A DNA stretch of 64,000 nt from Fennellomyces sp. T-0311 (taxonomy: Eukaryota > Mucoromycota > Mucoromycetes > Mucorales > Lichtheimiaceae), in NCBI GenBank assembly GCA_025266875.1, contig JALLLT010000033.1:310001-374000 (forward strand), read 5' to 3'. The position numbers were made by a program, and so were the translations under genes. Of this stretch, positions 33,913-45,576 are shown piece by piece; the first letter of the stretch is position 1; each line of letters starts with the position of its first letter. The notes beneath the pieces are model-generated. The model saw only the letters and a list, made by a program, of their open reading frames with translations. It was not told the DNA's origin and made no database searches.

Positions 33913-35121
33913 TTATAAAACCCGGAGGACGATTTTGCCCACTGTACGATGAGACTCAATTTTCAGATGGGCTTTGGCACCATCCTTCAACTCGATAATA
34001 TTTTCTTCATGCACAACACTTCTGACAGATCCATTGGCGAGATAGGGCTGCAGGTCCTGAGCAAAACGAATCCACGGATATTTTAAGACAAGCGAATAAC
34101 GCCGAGCGCCAAAGATTCTGTGATGCATTGCCCTGAACGCCATGGATGCCCCACCGAAAATACCGACGCTTTCTGCACCTGCATGCATCGTTGGGCCTAC
34201 AGCACTGGAATAGACACCCTTTTTCTTTAGTATATAGACGAGCTTGTTGTAGTATTCGTCGCCACCGATGCAATCCAGAACCACGTCGTATGTTTCCTTT
34301 TCATCCGCAACCAGCTTATCCAAACTGCCTTCCACGGTATAGTCAATGACACGGTCGGCACCTATGCTTCGAACCAGTTCGGCGTTTCGACCACTGCAAA
34401 TCCCTACGGTTTCTGCTCCAATGGCTTTGGCAATTTGTACGCCATACGACCCTACACCACCGCTTGCACCGATAATTAGGATTTTCTTGGGCCCTGATTC
34501 GGGTAATTGTCCATCCACCACAATGCCTTGGTAAGCAGTTGTGGCTACGTACATTCTCTGTCAGCGCTATTATCTATTGAGGCGAACGTCTATGCCTACC
34601 TGCAATTCCCGTGGCAGCTGCTTCTTCAAATGAAATGTTTTCTGGTTTCCTTACAATGGCGTCGGAGCCAAATCGTGCGATAATCTAACAGTCCAATTTC
34701 TCAATTACACTTGCAACTTGACGATGAAATAGATTCATACATATTCTGCATAAGTGCCTATATAAGCATGTGAGAACATTATGTAAGGTATCATTTTGTT
34801 CTTCCTACCGTGGGGTCCCCAGGGCATGAGTAAGGATCCATACACAGCATCCCCAACTTGCAAGTCTGTGACATGGTCTCCTTTTGCTGTGACGATGCCT
34901 GCATAATCCGTACCGAAGATAGAAGGCGTTTTAACAAATGGCGCAGGCACATTCCCTGATCTAAACTTCGCTTCGACAGGGTTTACGCCAATAGCTTTCA
35001 CTTGGATAAGAACATCCGTTGGCCGTTGGATTTTGGGTTTCGGAACTTGAACATATTCGAGTGCTTTCTGTGCTGTACCGAGAGATACAGTTTGTAGCGC
35101 ATACATAGTTTCGTCGCTCAT
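33913..35121 (-). CDS. QOR-type medium-chain dehydrogenase/reductase, copy 1
   Basis: Zinc-independent quinone oxidoreductase-like member of the MDR superfamily (fungal zinc-type alcohol dehydrogenase-like / RTN4IP1-like group); reduces quinones or enals with NADPH. Four exons on - (34809-35121, 34741-34757, 34600-34684, 33913-34544) sum to 348 aa. GroES-like amino half: LIQVKAIGVNPVEAKFRSGN and GTDYAGIV. The 17-nt second exon encodes GTYAEY. Nucleotide-binding loop ILIIGASGGVGSYGVQIAKA; next GADRVIDYT and CIGGDEYYNKL; end SHRTVGKIVLRVL. No catalytic zinc Cys/His set is visible. Most diverged of the five copies. A T-rich 3' flank abuts the TMEM97-like gene tail to tail. Confidence 0.92.
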
Positions 35122-35899
35122 ACTTTGGGAAAAAAAGGAAAAAGGATTATCACATTCAAGAAAATAGAGAGTGGTGCTTTTCTTTCTCAGTTGACGTGGT
35201 ACCAATTTAATCCAAGCTTGACATAATCCTAAAATTGCCTCTTTTGAGAAACCTACTTGACAGATCGACTTTTTTTAAGCTTGCTTACGACACTTACTCT
35301 ATTGAGAATTTAGGGTATTAGATATTTTATGTCTTTATGTACATGTTACGTATAATAATCAGTGTAGCTGTTGCGTCCAGGCCCGCCAGGATTACTTGCA
35401 GAATTTGGATTCGTATGGGAGGTGTTAGTTTCATGTCTCCTTCTCTTAATATCGTGCAAAGCATGAAAGAATCGCTGTAGCAGTGGCGCCTTTACCTACC
35501 GATTAAAATGGGCTGTGGAAGAAATAAAGTTGCTGGAATCAAGCTATATGAGCCGTATATATGCTATATAACTACTAAACGCAAGGGACTATCAAAACAG
35601 TGGAATATCTTGAACTCAACTACCAACAAAAAATCATCTCATATAAAATTTAAACTTTTAGCACCTTTTTTGACGATATTTGACTTTGAAAAGTATTATC
35701 CTCGATCAGTTTTAACATGGCAACGGTGAGCGTGAGGAGCGGGGGGAAGAACTTCAAAAGATACAGTTTTGGACTTTTGAAGTATGATACTTGGTATTGG
35801 TTTCTTTCAATTCCAAAAATTCAAACAGATCCTCTACGTGATCATTCGTAAAGCTTTTCCATAAGTGAAAGCTGGAGATGCTGAAGATTGCATTGCATT
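35122..35899. other. Intergenic region
   Basis: About 0.8 kb, AT-rich; no supported gene. A 73-codon frame at 35508-35729 on + is not convincing. Confidence 0.45.
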
Positions 35900-36600
35900 T
35901 TAAGTTTCGCAGAAACATGACAAACCCGTTTGATTTAATCCATTTATGGCCTCGCTCGATAGCAATCTTTCCATTGAAGTAATACTTGAAAATGCGACAA
36001 GCATTCGATCATCTATCACCCAGAAGTATAGGATTAGCAGCTCCTTCAAAGTGTACCTTTGTCCTTGTGCCAAAAAGCTATCGAAATATTGCTGCAGCAG
36101 TAGCTCTCCGTCACGTACTTCATGTATGTAGCAGATTTCCAGCGTCCGAAGGCATGGCTGTTCATTCGGGGACTCGAAAACCGCATTCGGCAAAGATTCT
36201 TTAACTCAAAGACAGATATCTAATTTTGGAGAGAGCTGGAACAGTTTAGAAATGTCGCATGGAGCGTGACCAGTGGCTTCCTCCCGCCACAAGATGTAAT
36301 CACTTCGGGTACGGACCACCCTCCCCTTTTCATCATTATTGTTTCGGAATCGTCTTTGATCGTGTCAAAAACAAGGCCTTGGATAGTGTTTTACCATTTC
36401 TGGCACGCTGATACTATACCTCGTAGTTGGCCAATACCAGGCGTTATAATACAATTGGGCTTTGTCATTCCAGTCTATGGGGCTCGTTTTATTGTGTGCT
36501 CTCTCGCAAGCATTGCGATGACGATCATCATTACGGATAAAGCTCTTCTACAAGGCTTCATTACTACCTTTGCTGAATCAAACTGGTTTCTACAAACCTA
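35900..36600 (-). pseudogene. Decayed F-box/LRR-like gene remnant
   Basis: On - the stretch reads LFQLSPKLDICL, an in-frame TGA, then VKESLPNAVFESPNEQPCLR, TLEICYIHEVRDGELLLQQY and TLKELLILYFWVIDDRMLVA to a stop at 35900. Spacing of Leu residues and phrases like QPCLRTLEI resemble the carboxy-terminal LRR part of fungal F-box proteins. The upstream part (36240-36600) keeps peptide-like pieces in different frames, indicating several frameshifts. Assignment to F-box/LRR is by composition only. Confidence 0.4.
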
Positions 36601-36636
36601 CGCAACTTAGTACTGATGTATACCAGCTCCTCAAAA

Positions 36637-37315
36637 TCAGTAAATACATTTAATAGCCCGGTACTCCAGGGCCCTTCTTCTGCAGTCAACAAAAAACCTT
36701 GCTGTATCATCCGGAGTCACGATTGACACAAAACCACCTTTGTTCCTCATAAATGTCCGGCATTTTTCGTTCTCTGTGCACTCGTAAAATCTCAGACGGA
36801 ATAGGCCCATTCTCGGCATATCGGTGGATAGATTGCCTGAATATCCAGTTGATTGGCAAACGATATAGAGCTGGTCAATGTAGAACACGTGCCAATAGCT
36901 TTGGATATCGTTACCATCGCTTTACTAATTTTTTGCGTGCTTTTCTAGATTTTGGACATGGATGATGAGCAGATCGACACGCGCTTGTTCTAGTTTTTTC
37001 AGTATTACCATTGTCTGCTGGGTTGCTTGGGTCTCGTTAACTCCTTCAAGCCATTGTCAAAAGTAACATTGTTCAGGATTGAAGTGCTTAGAGGGAAGCA
37101 CAGGCACCAAAGTCGATCGAGAACATTTGTCACTGGGAAAAGTAGAAGATATGCCTAGCTCCCTACTGCGACACCTTTTCGTGTCCTCCTTAAACTTTAT
37201 TTTTACGTCGTGGTGCCACCTTGTATTTCGCAGTGTTTTACTCACCTGGCCAAGTATACGTGAACAGTCCTTACTGACAAAATTATTGTCATCTTCAAGT
37301 ATTGATGCTGCATAA
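36637..37315 (-). pseudogene. Decayed gene of unknown family with in-frame stops
   Basis: One - strand frame stays protein-like over ~225 codons but is cut by three stops. It reads FVSKDCSRILGQVSKTLRNT ... LVPVLPSKHFNPEQCYF, TGA, QWLEGVNETQATQQTMVILK ... QNLEKHAKN, TAG-TAA, SDGNDIQSYWHVFYIDQLYI ... LSTDMPRMGLFRLRFYECTE ... YRAIKCIY, stop. Continuous frame with only point stops suggests a single gene lost recently by substitution. I do not recognise the family. Confidence 0.45.
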
Positions 37316-37850
37316 AGATAATATCGCCAACCTATTGGGGGCGAGAGACCGATACAAAATATAACATCATTATCCGTACGCTTCTTTTCACTTTGCTTTC
37401 CAATTAATAGGAGCCCCTTTTCCGTCGCCTATCCGAGAATCGTGTACCGAAAAAAGCCGACAAAGTCTCCAGGTATGTACATGCTCACAAGCAAATTAAT
37501 GTGTAATGATGCTGTACTGGGTGTATGTAGTGGCAGCTACTAGGCGTACGAACTTCAATACCACTAGCATAATGAGATAAAAGAAAAAGAGCCAGTTCCT
37601 GGTAGGAGGAAAATATTTTCGCATGAAGCATGCTTTGATGTCCATAGTGTTGCGATGGTGACAGCAATAAACCATAAATAGTTAGTATATCAATCGAAGC
37701 GCATTGTATGCATGCAGTCCCACTTGCACCGAAGTAATAGGCTGAATTTGTCATGTAGTATCTGCAGCTCACTTGCATAACACATGCACCGCCTTAAATT
37801 GTAACTTTTTCTTTTTCTTCTTCTTCTTCTTTCGTAGCTTTTTCTTGAAA
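37316..37850. other. Intergenic region, P450 promoter side
   Basis: About 0.5 kb. Ends in a long pyrimidine run (TTTTTCTTCTTCTTCTTCTT type, 37806-37846) directly before the P450 start codon. No gene seen; short frames here are low complexity. Confidence 0.45.
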
Positions 37851-39830
37851 ATGTACGATACAACCACGACAAATAAAGCAACTATTTTAGGTGGATCAAT
37901 CGTTGCAATAGTCGCTCTATTGGCTCTCAAGTACAATGATCGCCCAGTTTTTGCGGAAGCAAGAAAGGACATGGCTTCTTTTCGAAGCCATCCGTTGCTC
38001 GGATCATTAATTTACGTAAACCGTAACAAAAACCGGATTCATGAATTCATATTAGAAGAATTCGAATCTCAAAATAAATCGACAATGTAAATACAGGGAG
38101 CAGTGTTTGTAAACCATTGACATATCGTTCAACATCTGATTACTTAGATCTATGCAAGTTGCTGGGCGCCCAACTCGAGTCGTGACACTTGATCCTCGGA
38201 ATATTGAATATATTATGAATGGTAACCGTATCACTTCGTATCGACGAACCAAAGTCGAGACTAAAAAACTTTTTGCCTCAGATAATTTTTCAAACTATGT
38301 CAATAACCGGCCGTAGGAAAATTCAGCAGCTTAAAGAGTTACGCGCGAATCTGACAAATCATGTATAGCTTTCTTGAATACTTGCTTGGCAATGGTATTT
38401 TTACATCTAACGGTGAACGTTGGCGATATCAAAGAAAAACAGCCAGCCACATCTTTAACGTTGCAAACTTTCGGGATCGCTTTACAGAGTAATTTGTGAA
38501 TGTATATTCAGTATAATGATTTTGACTAAAGCATATATCAAATGTAGTGTCTTTGTAAGCGAGCTGGACATCATCAGCAAGCACATCTTGGATCCGAAAG
38601 CTGAAAATAAGGAGTCCATTGACTTTCACGACATCATGCATCAGTTTACTCTCGACTCGTTTGTTCTGTATGCACTTCATACCTAGTGATAATATCATAT
38701 TGACTACTCTTGACCAGATTAGGCTTCGGCGTGCGACTCAATGCATCAACAAACAAGCAAGCTTTCCCATTCACTACATCATTCGACATATGCGTAACCA
38801 ATGTCTTCGAGAGATTTCAAACACCTATGACTCGGTTGTGGGAAACATTTCAGCCCATACTTTCGCCTTGGTCAACTCCAGTCAGTCACCATTATCGAGC
38901 TGTCGAAGACTTTGCATACAGTATCATCCGAGAACGACGAGAGCAGCTCGCGCAAGGAAAGGAATTTAGTGATTTGTTGTCCAGATTTATGGTGACATGT
39001 GATCAAAAAGGGGAAAAGATCAGCGATCGGGATCTACGAGACACAGTTTTGAATTTTATCATCGCTGGAAGGGATACAACTGCTCAAGCCCTTTCATGGA
39101 CATTCTACAATTTGATGCTGAATCCAAGAATCGAAGCTAAATTGCTAGAGGAAATTGAAAAGTGCTGGCCAAAAGAGACCGCAGACCCGTCAACGCTGTA
39201 CGACACTGTCAAGTCACTCATTTATGCTCATGCAGTGTAAGTCACATGTTCAGTCACAAATGACGAACCGTTGACTGTTATAGGATTTATGAGACGCTAA
39301 GATTGTATCCGTCGGTGCCAATGGGGGCACGTTTTGCAGTTGAAAATGATGTGTGGCCAGACGGAACGCGTATCAAAAAACACGATATTGCGGCTTGGTC
39401 AGGTATGTTTCAATAGTGAGTATCAAAAATCACAGCTAAAAAACTAATTTTTCCTTATAACTACGTAGGCTACGCAATGGGCCGATCAACAAAAATATGG
39501 GGGTCAGATGCAAAGGATTATCGACCTGAACGATGGATCGATGATGATGAAAAACTCATACGAGAGAGCCAAGGAAAATGGCCCGCTTTTAATGGCGGCC
39601 CTCGAATTTGCCTCGGTAAGTTTACTTTTAAAAATACACATCATCTTGCTAATATATAAAATTGCGTAGGTCGAAACCTTGCAGTTTTGGAAGCAGTAGT
39701 TGCTATTGCAACCTTGATGCAGCGGTACAGTTTCTCGTTGGTACCTGGCCAAGATATCACATATGGTCCTTCTTTGACATTGCCAATGAAAAATGGTATG
39801 CAAGTTCACGTTACCAAACGTCACCCATAG
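37851..39830 (+). CDS. Cytochrome P450 monooxygenase 1
   Basis: Heme-thiolate monooxygenase, probably ER-anchored. Nine exons (37851-38086, 38148-38221, 38282-38312, 38369-38488, 38548-38667, 38718-39236, 39284-39402, 39469-39615, 39670-39830) sum to 508 aa. Amino-terminal membrane anchor ATILGGSIVAIVALLALKY. LLGNGIFTSNGERWRYQRKT (helix C). I-helix FIIAGRDTTAQALSW with the AGxDTT oxygen-activation motif. ExxR in VIYETLRLYPSVP. DYRPERW, and heme-binding FNGGPRICLG with the ligand Cys. The layout resembles the omega-hydroxylase-like (CYP52/CYP86/CYP4) grade that is expanded in Mucoromycota; the substrate is unknown. It is the only + strand gene between the first two QOR copies. Confidence 0.93.
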
Positions 39831-40994
39831 CTACCGATCTCCGTTAAAATATAAAGCAACGTATCTTTTGATGAAGGCCTCCGATTTATATTCTATTATC
39901 CACAATCGGCTACGTATTTTATCTCTTATATTTCGAGCACATCGTCGATGACTCTTTATATATTTTAAGAAGAATTATATGCTTCGCACTTAAAAGCGTT
40001 GATTAAACATCATATTATGCGATATAAAGTGCGTATACGGTAATTTGGACATGTTGAAGATCCAATATCATCAAGGCAGATGGAAGACACTAGTGTATCA
40101 TGATAATATAAAAGTTAAAGCGCTAAAAATGATTAAGGACGGAATCGGGAGCGCAGGGAAGCTTACATAAAGAGAAGGTAAAAGGATAGGAAAAAGGATG
40201 GCTGACAGTGTTGCCGAGCTAGTAGCTGCAGTGATGGTGGCGCGAGCAACATCCAGAGCAACCATTTTGTTCGCAAAGCAAGCGGAAACGAGGCGCAAAC
40301 CAAAAGTATGCACAACTCTGTTGATATTCTCGGCATAAACTTTTGTCGGTTGACACCTGTTAAGTCCTGGGGAAAAAGAGTTGTACGACGACGCGCCATT
40401 TTATATGCTCTTAATGTATTCAAAATGGAAGTCAAAACAAACTAGAACCCTGATACCATCAACGGGACATAAGCTCGTTAACAAAACGCTACCACCGAAG
40501 TATTATGTGCTATTGATATAATTATAACTTTGCCATTGTAACTGTTCCTGATCCATACTGCGAAAAGTATCACGCATATGTGATTTTGATTTTTGATCTA
40601 CTAATTTTCTGCCAATATTCTTACATTGACACATCATTTCTGTCTAGGTCGCTTCAGATGAGCTGATCACCACTTTGCCGATTAAATAATGCTCATTATG
40701 CAGCATAATGTCAACTTCAACAGTACATATTTTATTGAAAAATCCTCATTAATACTGAATGACATTTCGATGATATTTCGATGATATTTCGATGACATTG
40801 TCGTCATTAAGTTTTCCTCTGGGCCAACTTTAATACTGTAAAGCCAAGTAATTTTCTCTATATGACTATCTTGCCTAGTATTAACTATTTTGATATAGCC
40901 GCGCGTTGAATGACCAGCGTAACTTGGCGTTGCACACAACCCTCGGTTATTATTTTAGTGAATACTAGGCATATATGAATTGTTATTTGCAAGA
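39831..40994. other. Intergenic region with a 12-bp tandem repeat
   Basis: Convergent 3' flanks of the two P450 genes, ~1.2 kb. About three units of a GATGATATTTC-type repeat lie at 40765-40798. A frame on - (40163-40435) has no family resemblance. Nothing else supported. Confidence 0.45.
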
Positions 40995-43078
40995 TCAAAT
41001 CCCATGGTCAGTTCGTTTTACGAATCGTATACGTGATTCGCCAGGACCAATGACAATCCCTGCATCGCGAAGTGCGTTCAAATTTGGGTATGAAGGATTT
41101 CCATTCTTGTCAAGTAGCGGTTCAATTACGGCCGCCGCAAGAATACGGATCCATACGTGGAATAAAATGACCTCTGACTAAGTTTGCATAAAAAACGTAC
41201 TCAGTATTAGTTTATGAGGCGCATACATGCATTAAAGTCTCAGTTTACCAAATGAACTCCGGGGCAGATGCGCCTAAATCGAACAATCAGTATGTGATTG
41301 ATAGAACTATATATGCTCTATTCACTTTCATACCTTCCCCAACCGAATAAATAGTGCTCCCGAGTATCAGCATTTCCTTTAACTGCGGCGGAAATCTGCC
41401 TGGTGTCATGCAAATATCTCTCCGGTTTGAATTCATCGGGACTATCGTAGCGTTCTGGATTACGGCATAATGAGTACACATTACCCAAGATAATAGTTCC
41501 TTTGGGAATGAGATTTCCCTTGTAGTTCACTGGAAGCATAAATTTTTGGTTAGCTTTACATTTATACAATTTAAGATATCACCGAGCACTTTTTCTTACA
41601 ATCGTTTTGCACTACATGAGGGAAATTGAACTGGGCACTTGTTCTATAACGCATGCACTCCTTTTGCGCGGAAAGAAGTAGTGGGAAATATTCTCTTTCC
41701 TTATAAATTGGAAGACGGTTATGTTTGGCGATGAATGTGTCGATTTCCTTCTGGATTTGTAGTTGCAGGTCCTTGTGGTGACATAGTATGACAAACCCCC
41801 AAGCCAAGGTCATGGCTGTTGCATCCACTGCAGCACCAGCCAGTTCAGCTAAATTAAAGCGCAGCAATTGATGCTGTAGACCATGATCAATTGCTACATA
41901 TGTTCATTATAGCAACTTACTGCAAAGCTCAATAATTCCTTCCTCATTAATCCTATTGCCATCTTCCATGGCGGTACGTAGATGTTTGACAAAGCATTCA
42001 GCGTCGCTTTTGTATCCCGCGTCAATCAGCGAACTAAATAAAGGGTTGAGACTATTATTCACATAATCACGTATGACCTTTTCTTTTTGCGTAAAAATGT
42101 CAATAATCGGTGCAAAAAGCGGTAAGAATGCTCCAATGTCGTCACGGATATCCGAAAGTTCGATAGCCTTTTCTATGTTATATAACATAGATCTCGTCAG
42201 TGGATCATCGATTGATTCCGCATGCAGCCCAAAAGTTATTTGCATAATGACATTCATAACGGTAAATTTCATATGCTTGCTTGTATCAGCACCACTATTC
42301 TCACTGGAATACTTCAAAAGTATTTCAGTAGCACGCTCAACCTCTGACTGAATTATGGGCTCTGATATTGCAACGCTTTTCGGTGAAAGCATTGCTTGCG
42401 CTGTTTACGGTAGAGTTAAGTATCTAAAACATTTACTTGATATAGATAGTTTTACATATACCTAATGTACGGTTTTGTTTCCAAGTCTGATCCGGATTTA
42501 GAAACCCAATCCCGCTATGTACAGATCGTGTGAGCATTGACAAAGACAAATGAGATGACACTGACATACCTATTGCCAGATGTATGATACTTGGCAAGTG
42601 TACTGGATAGGCGACCGCCAGTTATCGACCCGTTAACTCCCAAAACTTCATGAACCACATAAGGATCATTGGTGAGGATCCAAGACTGAGCGCCCATTTT
42701 AATTTGGAAAATAGGCCCTTAAAATTATCAGGCAATAAGTACTCTACAAGCTTAAAAGTGGATCACATGCAACAGACCGTATTTTTTATGCCATTCGTGG
42801 AATTGCAATGCAGTTAGCTGCTTACTGATTTGAAAGATGTGGCCTATATGTATACGATGAGTATTTTTTTTCATATAAATGATTAGAGAGATTAGCTAAC
42901 CAAAGTATGGAAGAGCGCAACCTGGAGAGGGTATTTCCATTGAGACATTTCCTCGCCTGCGCTTTGACTTCAAAATAGCATAGTATAAAAAGTAGGTAAC
43001 GCTGATTACAACGATTACAGAAGTAAGTTTGGCGACATAAATTTCACCTTCGAAGCAAGCTATATGAGAGATAGACAT
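40995..43078 (-). CDS. Cytochrome P450 monooxygenase 2
   Basis: A second, distantly related P450. Nine exons on - (42901-43078, 42778-42843, 42570-42717, 42462-42514, 41921-42394, 41600-41848, 41334-41529, 41249-41273, 40995-41177) sum to 523 aa. Membrane anchor KLTSVIVVISVTYFLYYAIL; proline hinge MEIPSPGCALPYFG; PYVVHEVLGVNGSITGGR; GIGFLNPDQTWKQNR. The I-helix reads ELAGAAVDATAMTLAWG, where the usual AGxDTT is altered. ExxR helix appears as AQKECMRYR. PERY region FKPERYLHDTRQ; heme motif FGWGRRICPG with the ligand Cys. The layout resembles the CYP509/CYP5-type grade of E-class group I enzymes. One donor (42777, GTCTGT) is weak. Convergent with P450 1. Confidence 0.9.
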
Positions 43079-43309
43079 AATTTGGGCTGCTTTTGAGTAT
43101 CCAGTACATATAAATATATCGGTTCATTTAAAAATGGACAACAGTACGTAATACGGCAGCAGGTGGGGGCTATACGTAATTGATAAGCTGAAACTATTTC
43201 ATGTAAAGAATATGTAATTCTGCAACCTGCATCTGAAAGGCTATGGTTTAATAATTTAAAAAATTATACTGGGATACGTGCTATGACAGATGTATACGGA
43301 TAATTGAAA

Positions 43310-44549
43310 TTACATACGAAGAACAACCTTGCCCACTGCGCGTTGGGTATCAAGGAATGCGTGCGCTTTGGCACCATCCTTCAAGTCATAAATTTGACTG
43401 TCGCGAACCAAGCCCTTGAGCAATCCACTATCCAACCAAGTGTGAATATCCGTCTTCATATATTCCCAGGCACCGACTCGAAACAGGATATATTTTCGAG
43501 GGGCAAAAAATTTGAGCCAGGCAACTTTGCCAATGATTGACACCCAATCGACTATACCGAGCTTTTCCGAACCAATGTGCTTCACGGGGCCAACTGCCGT
43601 ACTAAAGACTCCTTTAGGCTTGAGTAAGGGTACCAGCTGCTTGTAATAGTCTTTGCCTCCGACGCAGTCAAAAACCAGATCATAGCTTTCGTTTTCCGCT
43701 TCTAATTGTGCCATACTCTCCTTGGAAGTATAATCAACCACACGATCAGCACCGAGACTAGATACAAAGGATACATTCTTGGCACTGCAGATACCGACAG
43801 CTTCTGCCCCGATTGCCTTGGCAATTTGAACGGCGTATGCACCAACACCACCTGAAGCACCGGCAATAAGGATTTTTTTTGGTCCGTCTTTTGGATAATC
43901 CCCATTCATCACAATTCCGTGATATGCCGTTAAACCTAAGCAGAGATGTTAATCCATCAATTATCAACTGCAAAGATATCGGTACTTGCAGGCTCCGCCT
44001 AATGAAGCAGCCTCTTCGAATGACACATGCTCTGGCTTCTTTACAATTGCTCCTTTCGCGATAGACGCCATGGTCTATGATAGTAGCAGTTAATCATGGA
44101 GGATCATTGAGCAAGCATCCGTAAATATACTTACATACTCGGCGTACGATCCTGTGAATAGTACGATCGGCTCATTAGTAAAAGGAAATATTGTGCTTTT
44201 ATGTAAAATTACCTTCTGGTCCGTTTGTCATATTGTTCAAACAGCCATAGACGGCATCTCCAATTTCGAATTCCGTCACCTGAGATCCTTTTGCAACCAC
44301 AACTCCAGAAAAGTCACATCCAAGAGTACGGGGAACCTTGAGGGACATGAGGTTGCCTGCCCTGAACATTGATTCCGAAGGATTGATACCAGCAGCTTTG
44401 ACCTTAATGAGAACATCTGTTGGATTTGTTATCACAGGTGTCTTGACGTGGGTGTACTCGAAAGCTTGATCCGGAGGGCCGTGCTTAATGAGTCTTAGCG
44501 CATTCATTGTTTCCGGTACTGAGATGCTTGATTGTGGGTTGCTAGACAT
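43310..44549 (-). CDS. QOR-type medium-chain dehydrogenase/reductase, copy 2
   Basis: Paralogue of copy 1. Exons 44213-44549, 44135-44151 (17 nt, SYAEY), 43990-44074 and 43310-43935 give 354 aa. Landmarks: KVKAAGINPSESMFRAGNLM, LGCDFSGVVVAKG, ILIAGASGGVGAYAVQIAKA, GADRVVDYTSKES and VFDCVGGKDYYKQLV, ending AVGKVVLRM. Unlike the others it has NPSES where they have NPVEA. Intron 3 (43936-43989) starts GCAAGT, a GC-AG intron at exactly the position where the other copies have GT (the codon split is T|GT). A TATA box (CATATAAAAG) lies at 44613-44622 on the - strand. Confidence 0.92.
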
Positions 44550-45576
44550 TTTTCGATTTTTTTGTAGCTTTGATGTGGGAAAAAATCTAAGCAGAATTAT
44601 TATGTGTGTTGTCTTTTATATGTGTAGGCTTTACCCGCGGTGCAACCTTATATTTCCTTTCATAGAAATTCAGAAAACGCTTGCGGGGGAAGCGCCGTCG
44701 CGCCTGCCATTCGCCGAAATTTTTAGAACTGTAGCTAAAAACAACAGAATTTTTCACTCAGACAATGAACAACAGTGTTTCGGAAGACTCTCATGAAGGT
44801 CACGAGCACCAAGTATAGGGATCTCATGTAACCCAAAAAGCCTAAATATTTCTAATAGTGCTCACAGTGAGTGGATTCAAAATCATGGCTTTAATTCAAG
44901 TGACTACGTGTCTAAAGCTAACTATTTCAGATAGAATACAGAGCGTTTTGTTATACAGGATTCTCTATTTTTTGCTATCTCTGTATAACAGTCGATATAC
45001 TTGGAAGGGGAGAGCCTTTTGTTATCGGTGATTCGTTATGTCTAAAAAGCAAACTGTCAGAGAGCTTCAAGTGAAGCGTTCGTTTAGGCATGAAACAAAG
45101 AATTTCCTTGCCGACAAAAATAATAGGCAGGTACGCTATCATTCACAAACGACGGTAATATCGTCATAGATTTACTCTACTCGTTGTTAATTAATAAAGA
45201 TGCATAGTACATACGTAGTCTATCTTGATAATAAGCTTGCTGATCCATTGTTTCTGGATATCAGTGACAAGTATGATAATGTCTGGCACGTATGGTGTTT
45301 CTACATGATACCATTGTATATAAAGCAGCCGGTTTTTACCAAAATGCGATGATTACATAACTATACAGACAGAAGACAGATCAATGGCACATATTTATGT
45401 CAGTAAGTGAAGCATAGTGTGTACTATTTCGAACCATGACTTGATATCTTTGTATGTGCTGCGGATAGCTTTAACTTGATCGATCGGCTGTTTCCCGCAC
45501 AATATTCTGAATAACGCATATAAATACATGCAATACAGATAAACTTTCATTTCATTTGTCCTTCACAACTTTTCAA
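44550..45576. other. Intergenic region, divergent promoters
   Basis: About 1 kb between divergent QOR copy 2 and the F-box gene. TATA-like CATATAAATAC at 45517-45526 is ~55 bp before the F-box ATG, and another TATATAAAG lies near 45318. A 102-codon frame (44488-44796, +) overlaps the QOR 5' end and is not supported. Confidence 0.5.
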
